Shown here in pieces: positions 36,035 to 46,506 of a stretch of 64,000 nt of DNA; the stretch's first letter is position 1, and each line of letters starts with the position of its first letter. The position numbers and the translations under genes are program-made. The stretch spans positions 671,668 to 735,667 of the forward strand of contig CH002076.1 of assembly GCA_000149265.1 (NCBI GenBank). Reading direction: 5' to 3'. This DNA comes from Ciona savignyi. Lineage: Eukaryota > Chordata > Ascidiacea > Phlebobranchia > Cionidae. Under the pieces are notes generated by a model, which was given only the letters and a program-made list of their open reading frames with translations, did not search any database and was not told where the DNA came from.

Positions 36035-36904
36035 ATAAGTCGGAATGTTGCGTTTATTGAAGAAGACAATCACACTAACATCCCAATTACCCGATTGTTT
36101 AAAAATGCCAAAGACCGTCTCCATATATATGCATGCTCACAGCCGATCGCAGTGGCTATGGGCCTGCCCTGTCCGAACGTCTTGTGCTACATCATACATT
36201 TTGTCCCACACAATAATTCTATTTTCTGTTTACTTTTTCTGTAAGGATACGTTTATGATAATAGACCATTACAATTTCTCATTTAATACATTTTGGTTAT
36301 TCTATTTTATATCACCCCCGCATATGTTAACACTCTATATACCATGTTTAATATAAATACTTTGGATACACTATTTAGGCAATTGTTGGACACGATACTC
36401 GCAATAGTAATTAAAAGTTTAACAATTCATGCCAAGGCGTTTTGTTGTGTAACCATATATATTTATTGGAATTTGCAGAATTATTATCAGAATCTGACTG
36501 AAACCCACGCGACACATTTTCCGGTACATTTACAGTCACAAAAACCCGAGTGTTTAATTTCTGAGTCCGGTTATACGCAGTGTCGGAAATTTAAGTGCCA
36601 GGTTGTACGGTGTCGAAAATTGAATTGCCCGGTTTTAGTATGTTAAATGATGTGACGAATTACGTGTCGGGAATTAAAGTGCCGGTTGTATGGTGCAAAT
36701 ATTTAAAAATGCCGTGTTTTAGTGTGTTTTGTCGGGTTTTAGTCAAAGCGTTAAAAATCCACTACAAAAGGATGGATGTATCTTGTGTGTGGGAAAATCA
36801 TGTTAAACGAAATGCCCACAGCTAACCTATGATATCTCACTCACACGATCCATTTCACGAAGCTGTTTGTTGTATTTTATTAGGATGGTGCTGCGTTTTT
36901 TACT

Positions 36905-36995
36905 TTTTTCCAATAATCCACTTGATCCAGGCGGTTTCCGTTAAGTGCATTAAAAATACCACAACCGATCATCGTCCAATTTCGACCCTTAAACA
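36905..36995 (-). repeat. SINE fragment, minus orientation
   Basis: Short match: AATCCACTTGATCCAGGCG, TCCGTTAAGTGCATT, ACCACAACCGATCATCG. The ends are unclear. Confidence 0.4.
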
Positions 36996-37284
36996 ATAAG
37001 CATATAAAAAGTACTAAAGAGTGTTATAACCACCACTATTTGTAAAACCCATTTTGACTCTACGCTATATATTGCTGTACACAGCAATATGGTCAGATTG
37101 CCTGGTTACCTACCTAATCATACTTGTTATATCTCAAACCAAAGTGTATATATATCGTTTGTTTTGTAAGCAGAAGTGTAGGCCTATAGTAGGTTCCCGA
37201 GTTATTATTTTTTTACCAAAAGATAGTTCTATACATTTTATAGGAGTAGATTGTGCCCTTGACGAACTTTGTATAAACATAGTG

Positions 37285-37440
37285 GAATAATGGGCTCCAT
37301 ACCAAATTGAAGAACATCTAAATCATAGACAACACACTGCAATATCTCCGGTAACCCGACCATGGGTGATCTGACGATTTCCCGTCTGTTAACGCCCCTT
37401 GTGTTTTCTCATTCATTAGGATAAACTTCGATATCCTATA
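37285..37440 (+). repeat. SINE 3' half
   Basis: Matches ATGGGCTCCATACCAAATTG, ACAACACACTGCAATATCTC, CGGTAACCCGACC, GGTGATCTGACGATT and the ATTCATTAGGATAAAC tail. Confidence 0.7.
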
Positions 37441-37850
37441 ACTTTTATATATGTGTTTTTCTGTTCAATGTTATACATCTTTAACTTGTTTTCAAGTGTA
37501 ATTTACTTAATTTTTATATTGTGTAAAAATTTCATAGCGATTGAACAAAAAATTATTTAAAATTGTTTTGCTAAAATATATTTAGTGTTCCCTTCAAAAG
37601 CAAATGAAATAAATTTTATGAATTTTAAGGATAATTACAGTCCTTAAACCTGGTGTGCTCGATTTAGCATGTCATTTCTACTAAAAGCATGGGGGAGCAT
37701 TTAACAGCTGATCGATTTGCTTTACGCATGGCTGCACAAATTATCACACAGCTGCGATGGAAAGTTACCCGATTCCAGTTTTTGGAATTTTGTGTTGTAT
37801 GCAGAGCTACTCTGGAGTTTTGCGTTGTAGAGCTACACATCTGATGCAAA
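37441..37850. other. 5' flank of MTHFD2
   Basis: AT-rich, then a more GC-balanced 150 bp before the start codon that probably holds the promoter and 5' UTR. No specific element can be claimed. Confidence 0.4.
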
Positions 37851-38865
37851 ATGAGCAACAGGCTATTTTCTGGTTTAATTCGCACCTCAAAATTAGTAAA
37901 CATCCGCACACCTACTAAGATTATTCGGTATTCTCGGGTTTTATCTACCAGTGCTTGTCGTCATGATGCCACGTTAATTAGCGGCACAAAAGCTTGCCAA
38001 AGAAATTAAAGATGAAGTTAAAGTGGATATTACTAAGTGGTTATCAGAGGGTAACAGGAAACCCAATTTAACAGTGGTTTTGGTGGGTGAAGACCCAGCA
38101 AGTGCCACCTATGTGAAAAATAAGGTTTCTGCTTGCAAGAAAGTGGGCATTACAAGTGAAACTATTATAAAAGACACATCGATTTCCCAAGAAGAATTGC
38201 TGACACTGCTAGACAATCTAAACAAGGATGATTCTGTTGATGGTATACTGGTCCAGCTGCCACTGCCTGATCACATTGATGAACGTACTGTGTGTAATGC
38301 AGTGTTCCCACAGAAGGATGTAGATGGTTTCCACATATCAAATGTAGGGCGACTATGTTTAGACCAATCTTGTTTGTTGCCTGCAACTCCTGCTGGTGTG
38401 TGGGAAATGTTAAAAAGAACTGGCATCGAAACTTTCGCTAAAACCGCAGTTGTTTGTGGCCGTTCGAAAAATGTTGGAATGCCACTTGCAATGCTCTTGC
38501 ATACGGATCATCGACATGAAAGGCCGGGCGGTGATGCAACAGTTACACAAACACATCGCTACACACCAAAAGAGCAGCTTAAAATGTTCACAAAGACGGC
38601 TGATATTGTTATTGTGGCAGCAGGGATACCAAACCTTATAACTGCAGATATGGTAAAAGAAGGGTCTTGTATTATAGATGTTGGAATTAATCGAGTCAAA
38701 GATGAGACTACTGGGAAATTTAAATTAGTAGGTGATGTTGATTTCGAAGGTGTAAAGAAAGTGGCTGGTCATATAACCCCAGTTCCAGGTGGTGTGGGGC
38801 CTATGACAGTTGCAATGCTTTGCAAAAATACTTTAATGGCAGCACAGAAAAAATATGTCTACTAA
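37851..38865 (+). CDS. MTHFD2: Mitochondrial methylenetetrahydrofolate dehydrogenase/cyclohydrolase, with a 1-nt frameshift
   Basis: Bifunctional enzyme of mitochondrial one-carbon metabolism: oxidises 5,10-methylene-THF and hydrolyses the product to 10-formyl-THF. The ATG at 37851 opens an arginine-rich, acid-free leader (MSNRLFSGLIRTSKLVNIRT) typical of a mitochondrial presequence. The leader runs in frame to HDATLISGTK, then the main body continues in another frame from KLAKEIKDEV. Homology demands continuity, so the AAAA at 37988-37991 holds one base too many. Body motifs are VLVGEDPASATYVKNK (with the Y-x3-K active-site pair), DGILVQLPLPDHIDE, PQKDVDGFH, VVCGRSKNVGMP, GGDATVT, ADIVIVAAGIPNL, DVGINRV, GDVDFEGV and TPVPGGVGPMTVAML. 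Length fits the family. There is no intron, unlike vertebrate MTHFD2. Either a sequencing error or a young retrocopy; the otherwise spotless frame favours an expressed gene. Confidence 0.9.
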
Positions 38866-39459
38866 TTTCAAAAATAACAATATTGCATTTTGAACTAACA
38901 CACATAATGGTTGTAATTTATATTCTGTAATAGTAAATTGTCTTTTGTTTTGATTCTTATTAATACTTACATGTTGCATTTGCACTATACATGATTTTAT
39001 GTGGCGTCAACATTTTACTACCATAAGATATTAATCCGTTGTCAAACATTTGTGTTATATATGTAAGGTGAACTTTGCACATTCAATATACACATATCTC
39101 ATCAAAAATAACCATATTGTATACCAATATATAATTTAGATTGGATGGTACCTGTAACATTTTGCTACATTTTTTACGAATTTTAAATTATTGAACTGAT
39201 CACACAATGTGCTATTTTATACTAAGTTCCAAATGATTTTCTTACATTTCTTATCATATGTCCAGTTTATTGTAACATACAGCATTTGATATAACGGTGT
39301 TTTTTAGAAAAGGTGATTTTTTTGGTTCTGTAACATATTAACGTAATTTTTTTAAATAACTAAAAATAGTGTTTTTACAGTAGCCTACTGGTGAAAAAAA
39401 TATAGTAATTTATTTCATCTGTTCAAGTTGCAAAGACAAGTTTCTGGTACATATGTGGT
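38866..39459. other. Spacer between MTHFD2 and TSNAX
   Basis: AT-rich 594 bp holding the 3' UTR of the upstream gene and the promoter and 5' UTR of the next. No trans-splice acceptor or promoter motif can be claimed with confidence. Confidence 0.5.
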
Positions 39460-40257
39460 ATGGAAACATTAGTAAAGTGTATCCCTGAAATAGAATCTGG
39501 CGTTTTGACAACAGTTTTTACTCAATTTCGAGATGAACTAGACATTAGATATGGCCTTCATGAAAAAATTGTGAAATTAAGTCGTGATATCACTGTTGAA
39601 AGCAAGAAGCTAATTTTTATGTTACATAGAAACAACATTGAACTAAAGGAATTAATAAAAATTGCAGAAACGAAAAAAAGTCTAATCATTGAAAAATTTC
39701 AAAAAATTGCTATTTTATTGGCAAATGAAGACTCATTGCAATTTATAAAAGCATATTCAAATGGATTACAAGAATTTATCGAAGCGATGGCTTTCTTACA
39801 GTTTATAAAGCTTTATAATGAACACTCAGCTAGAGAAATTCAGAACTGTATATTAACATGGAATCAAGTACAAACACTTTTGGAATTTAAGGATGAAAAT
39901 GGAACTAAGAATACTCTTGCTGTACCTTTGGTAGAGTATTTATTAGGACTAGCTGATATAACTGGCGAGGCTATGCGAAAGTGCATAAACTGTGCTGCTG
40001 AGGCTAAAACATATCAAGATCAATCCAACAGTCAGATGTTTAAACTTTGTGCTTTCGTTCGTGTGCTATACAATTCTTTTCAAGTTTTTACAAAACAAAT
40101 AGATGCAAACTCTGGCAAGAAAAAACAGTTTGTGGAAAAAATGCAAACAATGCACTCAAGCTTGCTAAAATGCGAAGATGTTTGTTACACAGTAAAAGTA
40201 CGTGGACGAGAAATGCAGAAATATCTTCTACAAAGTGAATTACAAACCAGCAACTAA
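39460..40257 (+). CDS. TSNAX: Translin-associated factor X (TRAX)
   Basis: Catalytic subunit of the translin-TRAX (C3PO) endoribonuclease, which removes passenger strands during RNAi and processes tRNA fragments; all-helical, cytoplasmic and nuclear. The 265-codon intact frame matches the family along its length: FTQFRDELDIRY, then the nearly invariant KIVKLSRDITVESKKLIFMLHR, the acidic active-site helix GLQEFIEAMAFLQFI (two glutamates of the metal site), LVEYLLGLADITGEAMRKCIN, and the C-terminal DVCYTVKVRGREMQKYLL. The family's usual long basic N-terminus is absent; the chosen ATG is the first in frame and gives a short leader. No introns. AATAAA at 40304-40309 is a well-placed polyadenylation signal. 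Sits on the same strand as MTHFD2 but 594 bp away, so an operon is not supported. Confidence 0.93.
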   Translation: METLVKCIPEIESGVLTTVFTQFRDELDIRYGLHEKIVKLSRDITVESKKLIFMLHRNNIELKELIKIAETKKSLIIEKFQKIAILLANEDSLQFIKAYSNGLQEFIEAMAFLQFIKLYNEHSAREIQNCILTWNQVQTLLEFKDENGTKNTLAVPLVEYLLGLADITGEAMRKCINCAAEAKTYQDQSNSQMFKLCAFVRVLYNSFQVFTKQIDANSGKKKQFVEKMQTMHSSLLKCEDVCYTVKVRGREMQKYLLQSELQTSN

Positions 40258-40303
40258 TCATTGATTTATAAATTATGTTCAGTTGGTCGTAATTCATTCC
40301 CTT

Positions 40304-40309
40304 AATAAA
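40304..40309 (+). terminator. Polyadenylation signal of TSNAX
   Basis: Canonical AATAAA 47 bp after the TSNAX stop codon. Confidence 0.7.
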
Positions 40310-40624
40310 ATGAAATCACTGCATCTGTTAATCTCAATTCTTTGATACACTTTGCAGACTTGAACTTTATTGAACCAGTAGTAAACTATGAATAATATTT
40401 TCACTGTTGTCACTCTGGACTTTGTCATACAACTAGTAGGATTTACTGTTGCGTTTTCTTTACAAACTGAAAAATTCTACGATTTGACAGGTTTGACTTT
40501 TTTTTGTATAACTCACAACATTATCTTTTAAAGTTAAGTTTGAAATTGTTAGGCGAGAAATATATATATTCCCCCGCAAGGATTCTTTAACTCAAACGGA
40601 GTTCGCGAGAAATTTAATATGCAT

Positions 40625-40825
40625 GTTTTATCTCTGTGAATAAGAGAATGCAATGAACATTACTATAAGGGCAATCGTCAGATTATCTTGTGAATACTTC
40701 TCACACAGGTAAATGATGTCTGCTAAGTGTTTTGTCAAAGTAAACAACCGACATTTTAGCCACCAGTTTGGATCCTAAAAATCCTTGGGCTTTACTAACC
40801 CACCAAGCTATTCGGCCGGATCAAC
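40625..40825 (-). repeat. Diverged SINE copy, minus orientation
   Basis: GGGCAATCGTCAGATTATCT, ATGTCTGCTAAGTGTTTTG, ACAACCGACATTTTAGCCACC and a terminal CACCAAGCTATTCGGCCGG match the reverse complement of the family. Confidence 0.65.
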
Positions 40826-41179
40826 GGTATTAGAGGATGTCAATTATCAATAATCAGAAAAAAATGTTTTTTTAAACAAACAACTAATAAATTTATTTAC
40901 CCTCTCCCCGCACATGTACAGTAGGCGAACGGTTGAAACGTACACAACGCTATCTTCCAGCTCCTGTATTGTATTTCAGGATCATGTACTTTCATATTAA
41001 TGGCCCAAGCAAGTTTACGATGGAGAACTAAACAACACTTCAGAAGAATGCTTTTAAGTACCATGGTTACAGTTTGGGCTGCAAGGTACAATCATAAACT
41101 AGACCATTACATGGCAAAATTCCAAATAGGATTTATTTTATTCTTACCAAGGTTGCTGGTGATTTAATGTGACTTCTTT

Positions 41180-41425
41180 TAGCCGAAAGATTGCAGGTTA
41201 GGAACTGGTCGCTAGTAAGTCGGTTGTGTTTTTGGACTAGACATTTGCCTAAACCCAGTGAAATGATGGGTTCCGCCAAATTTAAGGAACACCTGAATTA
41301 TACACAACACACTGCAATTGCTCCTGCAACCCGACAGTGGGTGCGCGATAATCTGATGATTGCCCATGTGTTAATGTCTATCGCGTTTTCCCATTTACAG
41401 GGGTAAACATGAACATCCTATGCCC
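41180..41425 (+). repeat. SINE copy lacking the extreme 5' head
   Basis: Starts at AAAGATTGCAGGTTAGGAAC and carries GTCGCTAGTAAGTCGGTTGTG, ACCCAGTGAAATGATGGGTT, ACACAACACACTGCAATTGC, CTGCAACCCGACAGTGGG and the tail TTTACAGGGGTAAACATGAAC. Confidence 0.8.
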
Positions 41426-41439
41426 ATAGTTTGCCTCGA

Positions 41440-42240
41440 CTTTTAATTTTTTTTTAAATACCAAGGGGAATTCCCGCTATCAGAAAAAATATAAAAAAGA
41501 GGTCAATTTTTAGCATTAAAAAGGAATATTTACTTCATATTTCTACTAAATTGAGAAAATTACAACATGAATAAGAAAAACCCAGTGTACCCTGGGAAAT
41601 CCCCCAAAATAGAATAGGCCTGACCAATCACAAATACAATCTTATTGCGCATATAAATAACACAAAACTAAGATAAATAAATATATAGAATTTAGTTACG
41701 AACAAAAAGATGCATATGCTCCAAACCTATCTTTAACCCTTTTCCAGAAAACCCCATTTGTTAAATTAGTAATCAGTGACATTTATGCTTTTTATAATAA
41801 GGAAGAAAATGTACAATTGAGTCTAATCTTCTGGTGCTCCTAGATAATATTGGTTGGATCTACAATGGTAATTCTAGGTATATTGCGTCAGGAAAATTCC
41901 CAATAGACCCAAGAATATAAGCACAACTGCCGTTTTGCGAATATTCGGCACCGCTTAATCTATAACAGCCGATATTTCTAAACTGTTAAAAAGTATTCAC
42001 TTTATACTGTAACGAAAGTTGTAGGTGAATAAAATAAAAGTTCTAAGAAAGGGCAAAGGGACCTACGAACCAAACCACGGAAAAATAATATATTCATAAC
42101 TAAAATACTTTAATTAGAAAACATGGATGTTAATTTTGTATTTGTTATCGGATATCCATTAGTTTCTGCTTGCAGAAAAAACATAGCCTACACTCAACAA
42201 AGGTTTTAAAAATAGTGGTGATTCACATGTGGTTGACACT
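41440..42240 (-). repeat. Old dispersed repeat, inverted relative to 43640-45190
   Basis: The right edge AAAAATAGTGGTGATTCACATG..GTTGACACT (42208-42240) is the inverted counterpart of AGTGTCAACCACGTGTTAAC..CACCACTATTTGT at 43644-43678. The AAGGGGAATTCCCGC at 41464 recalls the GGGGAATTCCCC motif of the downstream tandem array. Internal similarity is patchy, so the limits are approximate. Confidence 0.45.
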
Positions 42241-42317
42241 GTCTAGTTAAATATTGTTTTTTTTTAATCTAAAATCTACCACCAATTTATTGTATTTAAG
42301 ATTGTTTAAAAAACACG

Positions 42318-42392
42318 ATTGGGTTAATGTATACTATGTCTGTTATATTGTACACTATGTCTGTTATATAGTATACTATGTCTGTTATAATA
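42318..42392. repeat. ~23-bp tandem repeat, three units
   Basis: Three successive variants of the unit TATACTATGTCTGTTATAT (TATACTATGTCTGTTATATTG, TACACTATGTCTGTTATATAG, TATACTATGTCTGTTATAATA). Confidence 0.9.
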
Positions 42393-42533
42393 TAAAAATA
42401 TAACTAGGTAGTACCTATGTGCCATTTTTATAAAAAAAATTAGATATTGGTAAAAAAGTTTATATGGTTTCTTGTTTTTTTGTATTGAATGGGTTTTTTG
42501 TACATTTTTGTAATTATTACTGTTCAATTAAAG

Positions 42534-45111
42534 ATTGGGGATATTTTTGTTCTACCGAGTTGTCACTGAGGGCGGGGATAAAAGATTCACAAAAGTCAAA
42601 ACGAAACCGGTTGTTTTTCTTTTATACTGGATGGTGCAAGGTGAGTATTAATTGAGTTAATTCTGAATCTTATTCCCTTTTTTCGTCAAACAGATTGACT
42701 CTTTTAGTAAGAGTTACCAAATAAAATTTTCAGTTATGGTACCAAAAAAGATTTAGATAAAATTAAATAACCTAATTTATTTTTGAAAATGCCTCAAAAT
42801 ATATAATTATATATATATAGTGTGCACTTAGCCAATATATGAACCAACTGGACAGTCAAAACCAATACAAATCAAAATGGAAGGTAACTAGTATCCATTA
42901 AATCCCCAGAACAAAGAATATCGTAGTTTTGGTCATTAATAAATTGCCTGTCAACGCAAAAGTGATGTCAAGATTATTTTGTGATTTGTGTACTCAATCA
43001 TTGATAGACCTAATTAGTGAAAATAAATTGTTGATATACCTTTTTAACCCAGGTGTATGGATACTGGTAACATCAGCTCCCATGTTAATTGTAAATAGTG
43101 AAAAACAGAATGCACCAATTAATTCAAGAGATTATATTGGTTTCGCTATTTGGATCTTCGGATTGTTATTTGAGGTTACAGCTGACTTTCAGAAGCTTTT
43201 ATTTCGTAGTAATCCAGATAATGCAGTAAGTAAACTTACAAAATACTTAATGTTATATTTTACTTTTTATTTGTAAACATTGTAGATGTTACTTTTAGAT
43301 CAAGTTATGTACAAACCTTCTACTACTTTGGTCCAACCCCATTGTGCCCTGTCAAAAAATACAAATTTTGAGTCAATTATCTATAGACAAATTTTTATAA
43401 ACCGACTGCTTCACCAGACCCATTTGGACATTCTGATTCACCACAACTCTATAAAAATTATATAGACAGCTGTACATTGAATCATTTATTTGGTGGTTTA
43501 CAGTGCCAGGTTTTTGGAATTAAAAATGTTTTGGGACAAGGCACTTAGGGGAAGGTATCTGAACTTGGTGGATACATGGGTTAAACCAAAACAGTAAAAT
43601 GGTCCCAATCATTATACTACACACTGCTTTATATCTAACTAGAGAGTGTCAACCACGTGTTAACCACCACTATTTGTAAAACACATGTTGTATACCCTAT
43701 ATTCATGCTACAGGGTCCCTAACCCACAATTCTGTATTTTATACACTGAGTATGTAGTTTGTTTCTGCAAGCATAAACGCATGGGTCCCATAGTTAACAG
43801 ACCAAACCTTTAATTTACATTTTTAGTTAAATAAAGAATAAACGTTTTAAATTTACGAACATTTTACCACAAACGTTTTAAATTATAGCTTCTTTTCAAG
43901 CGCTGTAGTAAAATAAAGCTAAATTTCCAAAACGGCCCGATTTAGTTTTTCATGATTTCAGGGAATTCCCCTGGGTTTGGTAGATAAGTTTCTGTTTTTA
44001 CATAAGTGAGTCATGTTAAGTAACAATTCTTAAAGTTTTAATCTGATTTGTCGACTTCTTGTTGGAGATGTCATTGCGATATGGTATGTCTGCCACAATC
44101 AAAATTTAGGAACATATCTTTGTTTTCATGTAAATTAACCTAATTAAATGTTTTCTTTTTTTAATTGGCACAAAGTGTCTAATGTTTTAACATTTTACCG
44201 AATTTTATTAAAATTACAGCAGCCGTTCAAGTGCTATGCCCAAAAAATCTAATTTTTTAGAAAAAAAATGTTTTGGTTTTTAACGTCTCAGGAGAATTTC
44301 CCTAGATTCATTACCCAAAATTTTGGTTTCTGCTTATCTAGATTATGTTCTGTTACAAATGTCAAATTTTTATTGCGATTTCATTACTCTTTTTGCTAGA
44401 TTTCGGGGCAACATGGCATGCTTGTCACAATCATAATTAGAGAACAAAATCCGATTTTTAGGGTATTTCCCTAGGTAATTTTTTTATTTCTTTTAAGTGT
44501 TAAATCAGTGACTAATGCACTTACATTCCACCAAATCTGATTCTAATTGTATCGGTCGTTCAAGCGCTATGCCCAAAAAAGGCTATTTTTTTAGAAAAAA
44601 ATACCGTTTTGGTTTTAACGTCCCAGGGGAATTCCCCTAGATTTATCACCCAAAATTTTGATTTCTGCATATCTAGACCATGTTGTCCAACAAATCACCG
44701 AGTTTCATTGCGATTTCATTAACCCTTCTGGTAGATGTCGGGGCGACATAGCATGCCTGTTACAATTATCATTTAACAGCAAAAGTTGAAATTTTAGGGT
44801 ATTTCCCTAGGTAATTTTTTTATTTCTTTTAAGTGGTAAATCAGTGACTAGTGCACTAACATTCCACCAAATTTGATTCAAATTGGAGCAGCTATTTAAG
44901 CGTCATGGCCTAAAAAGCTTTTTTTTTAGAAAAACATGACTGTTTTGGTTTTTAACGTCCAAGGGAAATTCCCCTGAATTAATTACCCAAAATTTTGGTT
45001 TCTGCATATTTAGGCCATGTTGTCTAAAAAATCACCAAGTTTCATTGCGATTCCATTATTCCTACTGGTAAATGTCGGGGGGCCATGCCATGCCTGTCAA
45101 GGGTTTGACGA

Positions 45112-45143
<32 letters not shown>

Positions 45144-45667
45144 AAAAGAAAAAAAAAAAACGGACAAAAACAATATGTGTCCCATTTTTCCAAATGGGAC
45201 CCATAATAACCTGACGGTGTTCATGAAGTAACCTGATAATTGATGGTTTATTACACCCTGAATTTCTCCTTACATTTTTGATAGGATTTCTATACCAATC
45301 CAATCTTATAACTTGTTTTTATCACACAGGGAAATTTTATAAACACTGGCCTATGGTCTATTAGTCGCCATCCGAATTATTTTGGTGAAATTCTTCTCTG
45401 GGTCGGGATATTTATCATTGCATCGTCAGATTTATACGGTATAAAAATGTGCTTTTTTCTCAATTTCTTGTAGTAACGAATATGCAAAATACAGGATGGA
45501 AGTGGATTTGTATACTGTCACCAGCTTTCGTGTATTACTTGCTCAATTATGTTAGTGGAATACCGTTGCTTGAAAGAAGTGGACTCAAAAGATATGGGGA
45601 TATGCCAGCTTACAAAAATTATATTAATAATGTGCCAGTGCTTGTCCCTTTTATAGGAAAAACATAA
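42534..45667 (+). CDS. DUF1295 / steroid 5-alpha-reductase-like membrane enzyme (C-terminal part)
   Basis: Multi-pass membrane protein of the DUF1295 family, related to 3-oxo-5-alpha-steroid 4-dehydrogenases and isoprenylcysteine methyltransferases, probably in the ER. Exons: 42534-42640 ([10 protein letters not shown], then [20 protein letters not shown]), 43053-43224 ([16 protein letters not shown], then [22 protein letters not shown]), 45330-45438 ([20 protein letters not shown], then [17 protein letters not shown]), 45474-45667 ([36 protein letters not shown], stop). SRHPNYFGE and SGIPLLE are the family signatures. Phases agree at all junctions. The last intron would be only 35 nt, and the previous one (2.1 kb) is filled with repeats. 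The N-terminal third was not found; its exon(s) must lie upstream, perhaps hidden in 40.9-42.5 kb. AATAAA at 45680-45685 follows the stop. The substrate is unknown. Confidence 0.85.
43500..43620 (+). repeat. SINE fragment in DUF1295 intron
   Basis: CAAGGCACTTAGGGGAAGG, TCTGAACTTGGTGGATACATGGGTT and a diverged ACTACACACTGC match the middle of the family. Confidence 0.4.
43910..45100. repeat. Tandem repeat array, ~335-bp unit, about 3.5 copies
   Basis: Successive units begin near 43910, 44245, 44572 and 44911. Each carries, in order, TTTTAGAAAAAAATG-like sequence, AACGTCCCAGGGGAATTCCCC, ACCCAAAATTTTGGTTTCTGC, TTTCATTGCGATTTCATTA, GTCGGGGCGACATAGCATGCC, GGGTATTTCCCTAGGTAATT and TTCAAGCGCTATGCCC. 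The last unit is truncated after the CATGCC segment. It occupies a DUF1295 intron. Confidence 0.85.
45110..45205. repeat. Poly-A-rich tract plus short palindrome
   Basis: About 50 bp of nearly pure A with sporadic G, then TGTGTCCCATTTTTCCAAATGGGACCC, whose CCCATTT/AAATGGG arms can pair. A diverged counterpart lies at about 62093-62166, so this is probably the 3' end of a dispersed element. Confidence 0.7.
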
Positions 45668-46090
45668 TTTGCATTGTAGAATAAAAGAGGACCATATTGC
45701 AATACCGGGTATTACTAATAATTGTTTATATGATACATCCATTTTTTTATCCGTGTATAATATTATGGTATTTTTTTTTCTTGTACTCTTCACTTAATTT
45801 GTACGTCTAAGAATACTATGTGTTAAATTATAATCAAGTTTATTAGTTTGGTATAAATGTACAAGTTTAACAATAATCTGCCAATTTATTGTATCCAAAT
45901 AAAATATTGTTTTTTTTTCTTTTCTTATATTATCCATTTAATTCCTACTTTTTGAATAAAATTTATTGAATTATAAATCTAGTTTACTTACTAGTTTGGT
46001 GATAATTATTCTGAAGCATACAGTACCAGAACAAATATCAGGCCAGACTCTTTCTTGCTTTAATCCAGTACAGTGAAGTAGGATATTTGT
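45668..46090. other. 3' flank of DUF1295 gene
   Basis: AATAAA at 45680-45685 and again at 45898-45903; otherwise no gene seen. Confidence 0.5.
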
Positions 46091-46099
46091 TTTATTCTT

Positions 46100-46320
46100 A
46101 ACATCAATGGGAAAAAACAAGGTGCGTTATCACACAGGCAATCATCAGATTCCCTTGTGTCCACCATAAATATTACATTATGTTCTCTTATATGAATTAG
46201 AAGACACTTCTAGACCCATTTTAGTTTAACACATTTATCCACTGGGTGTTTGCAATGTCTGCTAAATAGCTTGGCCTAGACACCTGATTAGCTAACTGCT
46301 GGTATCAATCCAAGAATGGT
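46100..46320 (-). repeat. Diverged SINE copy, minus orientation
   Basis: CACACAGGCAATCATCAGATT, ACACATTTATCCACTGGGTG, GCAATGTCTGCTAAATAGCTTGG and ACACCTGATTAGCTAACTGC. Confidence 0.55.
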
Positions 46321-46506
46321 CAATTTAAACATACCGAAAAATTGTATTTGGCAACATATTTATGCATGTTTTCCATTAGCTATCGATTGTCCCATCCCTG
46401 AGAATAGACAGTATTATCTTTGACATTCATTGTAAAAATTGAACCATATGAATTGACCAGTCCAGGTTTGGCATGACAAAAAATGACATTTGAGATACAC
46501 GTTAAT

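Noticed and set aside
38866-39459. Trans-spliced operon of MTHFD2 and TSNAX
   Set aside because: The two genes share a strand, but the 594-bp spacer is far longer than typical tunicate operon spacing and no acceptor-only start was evident.
43640-45205. CRISPR-like array
   Set aside because: Repeats are ~335 bp, directly abutting and without unique spacers, in an intron of a eukaryotic gene.
45017-45214. Lysine-rich open frame
   Set aside because: Translation of the poly-A-rich tract.
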